64,000 nucleotides of DNA from Rhodomicrobium sp. Az07 (GTDB lineage: Bacteria > Pseudomonadota > Alphaproteobacteria > Rhizobiales > Rhodomicrobiaceae): the NCBI RefSeq assembly GCF_018619475.1, contig NZ_JAHFZG010000001.1, positions 248,001 to 312,000 of the forward strand, in the 5' to 3' direction. The translations under genes and the position numbers were made by a program. The notes under the pieces were generated by a model. That model had not been told where the DNA came from, did not search any database, and saw nothing but the letters and a program-made list of their open reading frames with translations. The first letter of the stretch is position 1; every line of letters begins with the position of its first letter. Below, piece after piece: positions 42,934 through 52,579 of the stretch.

Positions 42934-43368
42934 GGACGCTCCTTGGACTTGCGTTCAGGCGTCTGATCCCGCCTTGGGGGAGTCGGAAATGCCAGCCGGA
43001 TCGGCGCGCCGTCAAGCCGCCGCGACCAGGAAGGATTATTGTTGTCCTCTCCTTCCGGCGGCGCAAGCTCAAATGGCGCCGGAGTGCCTCCCGCGCGCTG
43101 CTTCGATGACGCATCGCCTCTGCCCCTCGGACCGCAAGGCGAGCGCGAAGCGGCGGCAACGCAGTTCAATAAAAGCACTTATTTCCATGCGGCCGCCACA
43201 CGGCTGCCGCATCCCGGCCACATCGGCAGGCATGCTTTTCGGAAAAAATTGGCTCATTTCGCCGGTCTCCGCATGCGGCGAAATGTTCATGACGGCGCCT
43301 TATTTCAGCGCTCAAGACAATATCCTGTTCGTGAAGCGCGTCGGAAGCGTTACGGCGGGCCGCTGGTG
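42934..43368. other. Gap between DUF2794 and the dnaK promoter with nothing recognised
   Basis: About 435 bases with several short open frames in both directions, none with a ribosome binding site or family motif. It should include the DUF2794 promoter. I see no hairpin of note and no RNA gene I can name. Confidence 0.5.
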
Positions 43369-43397
43369 CTTGCGCGGCTCCAAGCGCTCCCCTATAT
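43369..43397 (+). promoter_or_regulatory. RpoH heat-shock promoter of dnaKJ
   Basis: CTTG (43369-43372), an 18-base spacer and CCTATAT (43391-43397) match the alphaproteobacterial heat-shock consensus CTTG-N18-CYTATNT exactly. The dnaK start lies 121 bases further on. No CIRCE element is visible. Confidence 0.85.
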
Positions 43398-43518
43398 GAT
43401 CACCAATTCGAGATAAGCATTCTCGGCGCGGGACGAAGACAATAAATATCTACGGGGTGGTTGGCTTTAAGCGGCCTGGCGTCTCGCGACAAGAATGAGC
43501 AGCACGAGGTTCTAAACC

Positions 43519-45459
43519 ATGTCGAAAGTGATTGGCATTGACTTGGGCACGACCAATTCTTGCGTGGCCGTCATGGAGGGAAGCCATCCCAAGGTCATAG
43601 AGAATTCCGAAGGCATGCGGACGACCCCGTCGATGGTGGCTTTCACCAACGACGGCGAGCGTCTCATCGGCCTGCCCGCCAAGCGTCAGGCGGTGACGAA
43701 TCCGGAAAGCACCTTTTTCGCGATCAAGCGCCTGATTGGCCGCCGCTTTGACGACGAAATCGTCAAGAAGGACATGAACCTCGTTCCCTACAAGATCGTT
43801 CGCGGCGACAATGGCGACGCGTGGGTCGAGTCGAACGGCAAGAAGTACTCTCCTTCACAGATTTCGGCCTTCATTCTGCAGAAGATGAAGGAAACGGCGG
43901 AAGCATATCTCGGTGAAAAGGTCGAGAAAGCCGTCATTACGGTTCCCGCCTACTTCAACGACGCCCAGCGTCAGGCCACCAAGGACGCAGGCCGTATCGC
44001 GGGCCTCGAAGTGCTTCGCATCATCAACGAGCCGACGGCGGCTGCGCTGTCCTACGGCCTCGACAAGAAGAAAGAATCGAAAACCATCGCCGTGTACGAC
44101 CTTGGCGGCGGTACGTTCGATATTTCCGTGCTCGAAATCGGCGATGGCGTGTTCGAGGTGAAGTCCACCAATGGCGACACGTTTCTCGGCGGTGAAGACT
44201 TCGACATGCGCCTTGTCGATTACCTCGCGAGCGAATTCAAGCGCGAGAACGGCATCGACCTGCGCAGCGACAAGCTGGCGCTCCAGCGCCTAAAGGAAGC
44301 CGCCGAAAAGGCGAAGATCGAGCTTTCCAGCGCCCAGCAGACCGAAATCAACCTGCCTTTCATCACGGCAGACGCGAGCGGTCCGAAGCATCTCACCATG
44401 AAGCTGACGCGCGCCAAGCTCGAAAGCCTCGTGGATGATCTCGTGCAGCGGACCATCGGCCCGTGCGAAGCGGCTCTCCGTGATGCCGGCCTGAAGGCGG
44501 CCGAAATCGACGAAGTTGTTCTCGTCGGCGGCATGACGCGCATGCCCAAGATCGTGCAGGTCGTGAAAACCTTCTTCGGCAAGGAACCCCACAAGGGCGT
44601 CAACCCGGACGAAGTTGTGGCCATGGGCGCCGCCATCCAGGCGGGTGTGCTTCAGGGTGACGTGAAGGACGTGCTGCTTCTCGACGTCACGCCGCTTTCG
44701 CTCGGCATCGAGACGCTGGGCGGCGTGTTCACGCGTCTCATCGATCGCAACACGACCATCCCGACGAAGAAGAGCCAGGTCTTCTCGACAGCCGAGGACA
44801 ATCAGAACGCGGTGACGATCCGCGTGTTCCAGGGTGAGCGCGAGATGGCGGCGGACAACAAGATGCTCGGACAATTCGACCTCGTGGGCATTCCGCCCGC
44901 GCCTCGGGGCGTGCCGCAGATCGAAGTGACGTTCGACATCGACGCCAACGGCATCGTGAACGTGTCGGCGCTCGACAAGGCTACCAGCAAGGCGCAGTCG
45001 ATCCGCATCCAGGCGTCGGGTGGCTTGTCCGATAACGAGATCGACCGGATGGTCAAGGAAGCCGAGAGCCACGCCGCGGAAGACAAGAAACGCCGCGAGC
45101 TGGTCGAGGCGAAGAACCAGGCCGAAGCGCTCATTCACTCGACCGAGAAGACGCTTGTTGAACTTGGCGACAAGGTTTCCGACAGCGACAAGAAGGCGGT
45201 CGAAGCCGCCGTTGCAGAGCTGAAAACGGCTTCGGCGGGCGAAGATGCCGCGCATATCAGCGCAAAGGCGGACGAGCTTGCCAAGGCGGCTATGAAGCTC
45301 GGCGAAGCGCTTTACCGTCAGGCGGGCGGTGACGCCGGTGCGGCGCCCGGAGAGGGCGGTCCGCAAGGTGGCGGGACAGCGGGCGGCTCGACGGCGTCCG
45401 ACGGTGTCGTCGATGCCGAGTTCGAGGAAGTCAAGGACGACAAGAAGAAGTCGGCGTAA
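43519..45459 (+). CDS. dnaK: Chaperone DnaK (Hsp70)
   Basis: A 646-residue Hsp70 with all expected parts: [17 protein letters not shown] phosphate loop, [34 protein letters not shown], the second phosphate loop [25 protein letters not shown], a peptide-binding domain from about 390 and a C-terminal lid ending in a Gly-rich tail and [12 protein letters not shown]. It folds and protects proteins with DnaJ and GrpE (not in the window). Transcription is from the RpoH-type promoter upstream; dnaJ follows after 139 bases. Confidence 0.98.
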   Translation: MSKVIGIDLGTTNSCVAVMEGSHPKVIENSEGMRTTPSMVAFTNDGERLIGLPAKRQAVTNPESTFFAIKRLIGRRFDDEIVKKDMNLVPYKIVRGDNGDAWVESNGKKYSPSQISAFILQKMKETAEAYLGEKVEKAVITVPAYFNDAQRQATKDAGRIAGLEVLRIINEPTAAALSYGLDKKKESKTIAVYDLGGGTFDISVLEIGDGVFEVKSTNGDTFLGGEDFDMRLVDYLASEFKRENGIDLRSDKLALQRLKEAAEKAKIELSSAQQTEINLPFITADASGPKHLTMKLTRAKLESLVDDLVQRTIGPCEAALRDAGLKAAEIDEVVLVGGMTRMPKIVQVVKTFFGKEPHKGVNPDEVVAMGAAIQAGVLQGDVKDVLLLDVTPLSLGIETLGGVFTRLIDRNTTIPTKKSQVFSTAEDNQNAVTIRVFQGEREMAADNKMLGQFDLVGIPPAPRGVPQIEVTFDIDANGIVNVSALDKATSKAQSIRIQASGGLSDNEIDRMVKEAESHAAEDKKRRELVEAKNQAEALIHSTEKTLVELGDKVSDSDKKAVEAAVAELKTASAGEDAAHISAKADELAKAAMKLGEALYRQAGGDAGAAPGEGGPQGGGTAGGSTASDGVVDAEFEEVKDDKKKSA

Positions 45460-45598
45460 GATTACGGCGGGGAGGCGAAAGCCTTCCCGCGATTTCGCGT
45501 TCGGCGTCGCCGGGGCGGAGCGCGAAGTGCGTCCGCGAAGCTTAAGCTGATCTTTTTCGCGGCGAGGGTTCGATGATCAAGGATCTCAACAATACACC

Positions 45599-46735
45599 AT
45601 GAAGCGCGATTATTACGAGGTGCTCGGGCTGAAAAAGGGCGCAGCCGATCACGAAATCAAAAGCGCTTTTCGGAAGCTCGCGAAGGAATGCCATCCGGAC
45701 CGCAACCCCGGTAACGCAACGGCCGAAATCCAGTTCAAGGAAGTCAACGAGGCCTACGAGGCGCTGAAAGACCCGCAGAAGCGCGCGGCCTACGATCAAT
45801 TCGGACACGCCGCCTTCGAAGGCGCGGGGGCCAATGGCGGGTATGGCTTCGGCACGGACTTCTCGGCCTCGATGTCGGAGATCTTCGACGACCTGTTCGG
45901 CGAGTTCATGGGCGGCCGCCGCACGCGCGGGCGCAGCGCCAAGGAGCGCGGCTCCGACCTCAAATACAACATGGAGATATCGCTCGCGGAAGCCTTCTAC
46001 GGCAAGGCGGCGCAGATTCGCGTGCCTGCGTCGGTTACGTGCGAGGCGTGCAGCGGAACTGGCGCGGAATCCGGCTCAAGCCCCGTGACCTGCCCGACCT
46101 GCCAGGGCTTCGGCAAGGTTCGCGCGAGCCAGGGCTTCTTCACCATCGAGCGCACCTGCATGACCTGCCAGGGGCGCGGCGAAATCATTCAGAAGCCCTG
46201 CAACGTGTGCTCCGGCAGTGGGCGGGTGACACGCGAGCGGACGCTTTCGGTCAACATCCCGGCGGGCGTCGAGGATTCGACGCGCATCCGGCTTGCGGGC
46301 GAGGGCGAGGCCGGCGTTCGCGGCGGCCCCGCAGGCGATCTTTACATCTTCCTGTCGATCATGCCCGACGACATCTTCCAGCGCGACGGAGCGGATCTCT
46401 TCTGCCGCGTGCCGATCACCATGGTGACGGCGGCGCTCGGCGGGCAGGTCGAGGTGCCTACGATTGACGGCGGCCGCGCACGGGTGAAAATCCCCGAGGG
46501 CACGGAGACGGGCAAGCAGTTTCGCCTTCGGGGCAAGGGCATGCCTGTGCTTCGCTCGAAGCTGACCGGCGATCTTTACGTACAGGTCGAGGTGGAGACG
46601 CCGCAGAACCTGTCGCGAAAGCAGAAGGAGTTGCTGAAGGAGTTCGAGAAGGCGTCGACCGATACGACGCACCCCGACACCATCGGTTTCCTTAGCAAGA
46701 TCAAGGCGTTCTGGGATCGGGCCGGCAAAGCCTGA
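45599..46735 (+). CDS. dnaJ: Chaperone DnaJ (Hsp40)
   Basis: A 378-residue type I DnaJ. The J domain has the HPD motif (ECHPDRNPG), followed by a Gly/Phe linker (about 75-110), the four zinc-binding repeats [24 protein letters not shown] and CNVCSGSG (about 145-210) and the C-terminal substrate domains. It stimulates the ATPase of DnaK. AAGGA lies upstream of the ATG. The Gly/Phe segment is short. It is the second gene of the dnaKJ unit. Confidence 0.98.
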   Translation: MKRDYYEVLGLKKGAADHEIKSAFRKLAKECHPDRNPGNATAEIQFKEVNEAYEALKDPQKRAAYDQFGHAAFEGAGANGGYGFGTDFSASMSEIFDDLFGEFMGGRRTRGRSAKERGSDLKYNMEISLAEAFYGKAAQIRVPASVTCEACSGTGAESGSSPVTCPTCQGFGKVRASQGFFTIERTCMTCQGRGEIIQKPCNVCSGSGRVTRERTLSVNIPAGVEDSTRIRLAGEGEAGVRGGPAGDLYIFLSIMPDDIFQRDGADLFCRVPITMVTAALGGQVEVPTIDGGRARVKIPEGTETGKQFRLRGKGMPVLRSKLTGDLYVQVEVETPQNLSRKQKELLKEFEKASTDTTHPDTIGFLSKIKAFWDRAGKA

Positions 46736-46808
46736 GGCCGTTCCTACGGGTAGGGCCAATCTGATCGGCAAACGGTTCGACCGATTCGCCGAACTGGCTG
46801 GATGATGA

Positions 46809-46832
46809 TCCGGCCCAGGCGTCCGGGCCGGA
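46809..46832. terminator. GC-rich stem-loop between convergent genes
   Basis: TCCGGCCC (46809-46816) pairs exactly with GGGCCGGA (46825-46832). It lies between dnaJ and the convergent secreted-protein gene and may end both transcripts, though no T-run follows. Confidence 0.5.
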
Positions 46833-46855
46833 ATGCGGTCCGAGCCTCGGAACCG

Positions 46856-47389
46856 TTAATCCTGCGCCTCGCGGATCGCGACCCTGACGGCGGCGCTCTC
46901 CGACCCGGCTACCATGATCGTGACAGGCGCTTCCGAAAGTTCGAAGCGCACGCTCTTGCGCCAGATCTTGCACTCGGGAGCCCCCGTAAACGAAGCCGTC
47001 TCGACAGGCTTGCCGCCCTGAACGACATCGATCCAGGAGTGGTTCGAAAGCGTGATCTGATAGACGGCCTTCTGCGGCAGCGCCTTGATCGTGAAGAAGC
47101 CGGAAAAAGTGTCAGGCGCGAGAGCGTCTTCCTTGCTTGGCTTCACGGGGAGGCTGGCCACCTTGCTCGGCGTCAGCGCGAGCGCGACGGCCTTCGCGGG
47201 GAGCGCCGCAATCTCGCCCCCCGACTTGAGAGCCTCGGCGTCCGCCGCCTGCATCCAGGCCAGTTCGGTCGCCATCGGCCAGGAGAGGCCCTCGCACGGC
47301 CCCTCCTCGGCGGCGGCGGCGTTGCACAGCAGAACAGCCGCAAGCGCGAAAGCGGCAGCCTTCGCCGGTGTCTTTATCGAGAATTCCAT
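46856..47389 (-). CDS. Secreted hypothetical protein paired with a TonB-dependent receptor
   Basis: A 177-residue protein with a signal peptide (about 1-27, cleavage after AAAA) and a beta-rich mature part with two Cys (CEGLSWPM and PECKIW) that could form a disulfide. I do not recognise the family. The gene lies 97 bases after the TonB-dependent receptor on the same strand, so a periplasmic role connected with the receptor ligand is likely by context only. Composition is ordinary for the region. Confidence 0.7.
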   Translation of the reverse strand: MEFSIKTPAKAAAFALAAVLLCNAAAAEEGPCEGLSWPMATELAWMQAADAEALKSGGEIAALPAKAVALALTPSKVASLPVKPSKEDALAPDTFSGFFTIKALPQKAVYQITLSNHSWIDVVQGGKPVETASFTGAPECKIWRKSVRFELSEAPVTIMVAGSESAAVRVAIREAQD

Positions 47390-47486
47390 GATGCTTTCCT
47401 CATGTTTTGCGACGCGGCGTGAAAACGCTCGCGGAAAAAGGATCGGAGGGCCGCGCGGGGTGCCGCCCTCCGAACTCGGATGCGCG

Positions 47487-49850
47487 TCAGAACTTGATGC
47501 GCATGCCAGCCGTGAAGCTGCGGCCCGGCTCCGGGAAGCCGTCCGTGAGCGCGTAATCCTCGTCAGTCAGGTTGCGCGCGGTGAACTGGAGCGTCGCGCC
47601 GGGCCGGAACTCGTACTCGGCCGAGATGTTCGCGATGGTGTACGCGCCGATCTGGTAGTAAAGACTTCCAGCGGAGTTCGATGTCCAGCGGGTGCTCGCC
47701 ATCTCGACGTTGGGCGTGAGCGTAATTCCGTCGAAAGGGGTCCACTTCACATAGGCGATGCCCTTCGCGTCGGGCACGCCGGTGAGATGAAAGGTTGCGA
47801 TATTGGTGGTGTTCGATATGTCGCGGCTGATAAGGGTCACGTTGCCGCCAACCGAAAGGCTTTTCATCAGACTTACGTCCGCGGAGCCTTCCCAGCCGTA
47901 GAACTCGCCGTCGCCAACATTCTGGAACTGGGTCTTTCCGTTATTTGTACCGCCGACGATCGTCACGTTCTGAATAAAATTCGAAACGTCGCTATAAAAG
48001 ACCGCCGTCGAAACATTGGCGCGGCCGAACAACGTGCCCGCCCAGCCGATTTCGTAGTTCGTCGTCTCTTCGGGAGAAAGGCCTGGGTTTGAGACGGCCG
48101 AGTTGAAACGCGAACTAAATCGCTCGAACAGCGTCGGGAAGCGCGTGCGGTGCGAGACGCTGGCATACAGCTTGGCGTCGTCCGAGTAACGCCAGATTGT
48201 CGCTGCCTGCCAGTTCCACGCGTCGCTGTCCGCGAGTTCGTAGTTGATGATTCCGGTCGCCTGAGACCAGTCCTGTGCCTTCGAAAGCTCACGCCAGTCG
48301 TAGCTGCCGCCCGTCACAACGTCGATGCGGGAGGTGGCGTGAAAGGTGTTTTCGAGCGCAGCGGAGTATGTATCTTCGACGGAGGTCTGCTTTGGTTCCA
48401 GGCAGGGCGCGGGTTGGCCGATCGGACAACCGCTGTTCACATAGTTGCGGTTGCGCTCATTATGCTCGTCCTGCCGGTAATGGAAGGCCGCCTTCAATGT
48501 GTCCCAATTGGTGATGTCGGTGCCGGCGTCCACCGAACCGCCATAAGCGATGTCGCGATAGTAGCTGCGGAACGCATAACCCTTCGACTGCGTGGTCATC
48601 GTCGCGTCGTCGTAGGAGAAAAGGTCGTTGTCGAAGGTATTGTAGTACAGCTTCGTGTTTACATACGACGCCTTCCCGATGCGTGTCGTGGTATGCGAGT
48701 AGATGCTGTCGATGTTCCATGCGGGCCAGTCCCAGTAACGCTGGCTTCCGATCGCGTTGACGGTGTGGAACGGCGCGCCCTTAGAGCCTTCCTGCTTGAT
48801 ATAGCTGATCGCGTATTCATCGGTCGCATTCGGCGTGATGCCCGCCTTCACATTGATGCGCCAGTCGTTCACCTCGGAATTGTTGCGCCAGCCGCCATCT
48901 TCGCTTGCGGTGTTCTGGGGCTTGAAGTCGTCGGAGAGCTTCCAGCCTTTCGAATCGAGGATCGAGCCGGACGCCGAGAGATAATAATATTTCTGCTTCG
49001 TGCCGACATAACCCGAGGTGCGGAAGCCGCTGTAGGCGCCGTCGCCCGCGAAGGTGAAGGTCTGCGCAATCTCGCCTTCGAATTCCTTCGTCGGCCGCCG
49101 CGTCACGAGGTTGATCGCGCCGCCGAGCGCGCCGGGGCCGTCCAGCACCGAAGCGTAACCCTTCGCGATCTGAATTTCAGCGATCTCCGCGCCCGTAAGG
49201 AAGCGGCCAAAGTCGAGGCGGTTATCGGCGGGAAGATAGACGCGCACGCCGTCGATGGTCAGCGGCACCTGATAGCGGTCGAAGCCGCGCACGAAAAGAA
49301 GCCGTTCGTTGCGCGTGCCGCCCGAGTTCGAATCCGACACGCCCGGCGCGAGGGCCGCCGCCTGATCGAGCGTCGGTTTCTGGAAGGTCCAGGTCTGCTC
49401 GCTGGAGACGACGGTTCCGCCCATGAGGTTGATGCCTCCGAGGCTGAAAATGCCGGCCGCCGATGAACCGCCCCCGCCCGTGCCGCCCGTTCCCTGAGCG
49501 ACGTCGGTGCCCGAAGCCTCATTCGATGGTGTCGTCTGCGTGGTTTGCGCCTCACGACGCGCTCGCGGCGCCGAGGCGGGCGTTACCGTCTTCGGCTGGT
49601 AGACGACCACCGGCGGCAGCGTCGGCGTCTGATCCGCCGCCTGCGCTTCCTGCGCCTGCAAGGCGTTCGGCAGCATCACGCCGAACGCGAGTCCGAGCGA
49701 CGCCAGAACGAGCGCTCTGTGTGAAGCCGAGTTGCCAAGCCTGCCAGAGATTATGCCACGCGCGCACCCGTTGTGTTCGCGCGCAGCAGATCCCGTTGCG
49801 GGAGCGCCGGCAAGCCTGCCGGGCGCCCGCTCTTCGCGGGAAATGTTCAT
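47487..49850 (-). CDS. TonB-dependent outer-membrane receptor
   Basis: A 787-residue receptor. It has an unusually long N-terminal leader (hydrophobic core about 45-62, cleavage near ALQAQ), a Thr/Ser/Gly-rich spacer, a plug domain (about 140-260, with RGFDRYQVPLTIDGVRVY and GPGALGGAINLVTRRP) and a 22-strand barrel closing in the terminal Phe (FTAGMRIKF). Such receptors import siderophores, haem, cobalamin or other scarce ligands with energy from TonB-ExbBD, which is absent here. GGGG lies seven bases before the ATG. An interrupted inverted repeat (TCTTG...CAAGA, about 49967-49983) lies in the upstream gap, but a Fur or Irr box is not evident. Confidence 0.92.
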   Translation of the reverse strand: MNISREERAPGRLAGAPATGSAAREHNGCARGIISGRLGNSASHRALVLASLGLAFGVMLPNALQAQEAQAADQTPTLPPVVVYQPKTVTPASAPRARREAQTTQTTPSNEASGTDVAQGTGGTGGGGSSAAGIFSLGGINLMGGTVVSSEQTWTFQKPTLDQAAALAPGVSDSNSGGTRNERLLFVRGFDRYQVPLTIDGVRVYLPADNRLDFGRFLTGAEIAEIQIAKGYASVLDGPGALGGAINLVTRRPTKEFEGEIAQTFTFAGDGAYSGFRTSGYVGTKQKYYYLSASGSILDSKGWKLSDDFKPQNTASEDGGWRNNSEVNDWRINVKAGITPNATDEYAISYIKQEGSKGAPFHTVNAIGSQRYWDWPAWNIDSIYSHTTTRIGKASYVNTKLYYNTFDNDLFSYDDATMTTQSKGYAFRSYYRDIAYGGSVDAGTDITNWDTLKAAFHYRQDEHNERNRNYVNSGCPIGQPAPCLEPKQTSVEDTYSAALENTFHATSRIDVVTGGSYDWRELSKAQDWSQATGIINYELADSDAWNWQAATIWRYSDDAKLYASVSHRTRFPTLFERFSSRFNSAVSNPGLSPEETTNYEIGWAGTLFGRANVSTAVFYSDVSNFIQNVTIVGGTNNGKTQFQNVGDGEFYGWEGSADVSLMKSLSVGGNVTLISRDISNTTNIATFHLTGVPDAKGIAYVKWTPFDGITLTPNVEMASTRWTSNSAGSLYYQIGAYTIANISAEYEFRPGATLQFTARNLTDEDYALTDGFPEPGRSFTAGMRIKF

Positions 49851-50368
49851 GTTTTTGCCCCTTACCCAGAATAACGATCTGGCCCCTCAGCGCGAACGCC
49901 GTGCCCAGGGCCAGTAAGCTATATTACCGACTATACAGAGCAAGGGAATGGCGGGTTACGTATCTTGTATATGCAAGAATATAGCTATGGCGATTTTGCA
50001 TCAGATGGGCCGGGCATGCACGCCAAACAGGCGAGGCTGCCTGTTCGGCGTGCCGCACTGTGCGCCGCTTCGGGTGGCTCGGTCGCGCGGGCGTGTGACG
50101 AACGGCGACCGCGATGACAGACGGTTGCCGCGAGCATCAGCGCCATCGACATGTTGAAGTAAGTATGCGTGTGTCGCGGATCGCCCTGGAGACTCACGCT
50201 GGCGTAAAAGAAGTCCGGCTCGCGGATCGCATCTCCAAGCCTTCCGATCCCTTCGGACCAGTCGCATTATCCCGGCGATCTTCACCGCTCACAGTACGGG
50301 CAGCCCAGTCCTGACCGCGCGCACGCAGAGCATTATTCACGACGCCCTTCAATGAGATCGGTTACGCG
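49851..50368. other. 518-bp gap upstream of the TonB receptor with a possible coding relic
   Basis: Most of the gap has no assignable gene. On the minus strand a frame from about 50254 to 49985 reads REPDFFYASVSLQGD and HTHTYFNMSMALMLAATV before turning Arg/Pro-rich, which looks like part of a small membrane protein that then loses sense. I cannot name the family. The left end (49851-49990) is AT-rich and should hold the receptor promoter. Confidence 0.35.
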
Positions 50369-51400
50369 TCAGGCGACACCGACGCGCAGCAGGTCGTGGA
50401 TATGCACGATCCCGACCGGCACGCCGTCATCCACCACGAACAGCGCGGTGATCTTCTTCTCGTTCACGATCTGAAGCGCGGCGCTGGCAAGCATCGACGG
50501 CGTGATCGTCTGCGGATTGCATGTCATGATATCGGCGGCGCGGCGCCCCAGGAGATCGCCCGCCATATGACGGCGCAAATCGCCATCGGTGACGATGCCC
50601 GCGAGCTTGCCGTCGGCGCCCACCACGCCAAGGCAGCCGAAAGCCTTCTCCGTCATGGTGACGAGCGCGGCGCTCATCGGCGTGTCCGCCCCGGCAAGCG
50701 GCATGCGCTCGCCCTTGTGCATGATGTCGGCCACGTGCTTGAGGTTCGCGCCGAGTTGCCCGCCGGGATGAAACACCTTGAAATCGGATGCCGTGAAGCC
50801 GCGCCCTTCGAGCAGCGCGATGGCGAGGCAATCGCCGAGTGCAAGCTGCGTCAGCGTCGAGGTGGTCGGCGCGAGGCCGTGCGGGCATGCCTCCTTCACG
50901 GGCGGAAGCTGAAGCACGACATCCGCCGCCTTGCCGAGCGCGCTTTCGCGCCGCGAGGTCAGCGCGATGAGCGGTACACGGAAGCGGCGCGAATAGGTGA
51001 GGATGCTGGCCAGTTCCACCGTTTCGCCGGACCATGACAGCGCGAGGATGGTGTCGGCCGCAGTGATCATGCCGAGATCGCCGTGGCTCGCCTCGGCGGG
51101 ATGAACGAACTGCGCGGGGGTGCCGGTGGAAGCGAGCGTGGCCGCGATCTTCTGCCCGACATGGCCGCTCTTGCCCATGCCGGTCACGATCACGCGGCCC
51201 CGGCAGGCGTGAATCAGCGCGACGGCGCGCTCGAAATCGTCGGCCAAGCCGTTGGCGAGCGAAGCCCGCAGCGCGAGAAGCCCGTCGAGGGCGCAATCGA
51301 GCGAGCGACGCGCCACCGCAGCAGCCGTGTCCGGCTCGGGCAAACTCGCGTCCTCGTTTTTGTCCGCGCCGATGCCGATCCGCGCCGTCGAATGCACCAT
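50369..51400 (-). CDS. kdsD: Arabinose-5-phosphate isomerase (KpsF/GutQ/KdsD family)
   Basis: A 343-residue isomerase: SIS domain (about 50-190) with VTGMGKSGHVGQKIAATL, HPAEASHGDLG and LALSWSGETVE, then two CBS domains (about 220-343). It converts ribulose 5-phosphate to arabinose 5-phosphate, the first step to Kdo for lipopolysaccharide. GutQ/KpsF assignment within the family is not resolved. It lies 107 bases downstream of galU on the same strand, an envelope-sugar pair. Confidence 0.93.
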   Translation of the reverse strand: MVHSTARIGIGADKNEDASLPEPDTAAAVARRSLDCALDGLLALRASLANGLADDFERAVALIHACRGRVIVTGMGKSGHVGQKIAATLASTGTPAQFVHPAEASHGDLGMITAADTILALSWSGETVELASILTYSRRFRVPLIALTSRRESALGKAADVVLQLPPVKEACPHGLAPTTSTLTQLALGDCLAIALLEGRGFTASDFKVFHPGGQLGANLKHVADIMHKGERMPLAGADTPMSAALVTMTEKAFGCLGVVGADGKLAGIVTDGDLRRHMAGDLLGRRAADIMTCNPQTITPSMLASAALQIVNEKKITALFVVDDGVPVGIVHIHDLLRVGVA

Positions 51401-51507
51401 TCGCCGCCCCTCTTGTGTGCCGCCCGTTTACCCGTTTTATGGAGTAAATGCGGTCGCATCAAGAAAAGCGGGCGGCGCTTCGCGAGGAAAAAAGGTTACG
51501 CTGGCGC

Positions 51508-52434
51508 TTACTCGGCAGCCTTTTTCGCCTGAAGCTCGGCGGCGAGCTTTTTCAGTTCCTCGCCGAACTTGGGACCGAGGTCGGAACGCGCCAGCGCGAA
51601 CGCGACGTTCGCCGTGAGGAAGCCGAGCTTCGAGCCGCAATCGTAGCTCTTGCCACGATATTTGTAGGCGAAGAACAACTGATCGCGCATGAGCGTGCGC
51701 ATCGCGTCGGTGAGCTGGATTTCATTGCCCGCGCCGCGTTCCTGATACTTCAGGATATCGAAGATTTCGGGCTGAAGGATGTAGCGGCCCATGATGATGA
51801 GGTTCGAGGGCGACGAGCCTTTCGAGGGCTTTTCAACCATCGAATCGATTCGCCAAAGCCGGTCGCTCTCCACCCCCGCGAGGCCGACAACGCCGTAAGA
51901 ACTCGTTTCCTCGGGCGCGACCTCTTCGACGGCGACGATGTTGATCTTCGCGTCGGGATATTTCTCCGCGAGGTCGCCATAGACCCGGATCATCTGGCCG
52001 AGACAGCTCTCGCCATCGGGCAGGACGATCACGTCGGGCAGCAGCAGCGCGAACGGGTCGCTGCCCACGATGTCATGCGCGCACCAGACCGCATGGCCGA
52101 GGCCGAGCGGCTCTTGCTGACGCGTGAAGCTCGTCGCGCCGGGTTTCGGCAGATGGGTTTCGAGGTTGAGCAGCTCGTCCTGCTTGTTGCGCCGCCTGAG
52201 CACTTCTTCCAGCTCGAACTGACGGTCGAAATGATCCTCGATGACGCCTTTATTGCGCCCAGTTACGAAGATGAAATGTTCGATGCCGCCGGTGCGCGCC
52301 TCGTCGGCCACGTGCTGGATGATGGGGCGGTCGACAACGGTCAACATCTCTTTCGGCATCGCCTTCGTGGCGGGAAGAAAGCGCGTGCCGAGACCGGCGA
52401 CGGGGAAAATGGCCTTGCGGATAGGCTTGCTCAT
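51508..52434 (-). CDS. galU: UTP-glucose-1-phosphate uridylyltransferase
   Basis: A 308-residue GalU. Family motifs include AIFPVAGLGTRFLPATKAMPK at the N-terminus, FVTGRNKGVIEDHFD, GHAVWCAHDIVG and VGLAGVES. It makes UDP-glucose, the precursor for UDP-glucuronate and so for the UDP-xylose synthase at 17 kb, as well as for glucans and lipopolysaccharide. The C-terminus ends after a short Lys/Ala-rich tail. It is divergent from the mltB-type gene. Confidence 0.96.
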   Translation of the reverse strand: MSKPIRKAIFPVAGLGTRFLPATKAMPKEMLTVVDRPIIQHVADEARTGGIEHFIFVTGRNKGVIEDHFDRQFELEEVLRRRNKQDELLNLETHLPKPGATSFTRQQEPLGLGHAVWCAHDIVGSDPFALLLPDVIVLPDGESCLGQMIRVYGDLAEKYPDAKINIVAVEEVAPEETSSYGVVGLAGVESDRLWRIDSMVEKPSKGSSPSNLIIMGRYILQPEIFDILKYQERGAGNEIQLTDAMRTLMRDQLFFAYKYRGKSYDCGSKLGFLTANVAFALARSDLGPKFGEELKKLAAELQAKKAAE

Positions 52435-52579
52435 GGGACTTCTCGGTGAGGGTTGAGCTTATCGACGAGTTTCTCGGGCGCTTCAGCGGTGAGACGTTCA
52501 CGGGAAAGATATAGCGAACGCCCGCCGAGATAGAAGCGTTAATTGCGGCTCCCGCGAGGCGCTTTGAGGGAGAATCGAC

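Noticed and set aside
43039-43416. 125-codon frame upstream of dnaK
   Set aside because: It runs across the RpoH promoter and has no family motif or ribosome binding site.
49967-49983. Inverted repeat TCTTG...CAAGA as a Fur or Irr box
   Set aside because: Arms are only five bases and do not fit either consensus; a metal-regulator site is not supported.
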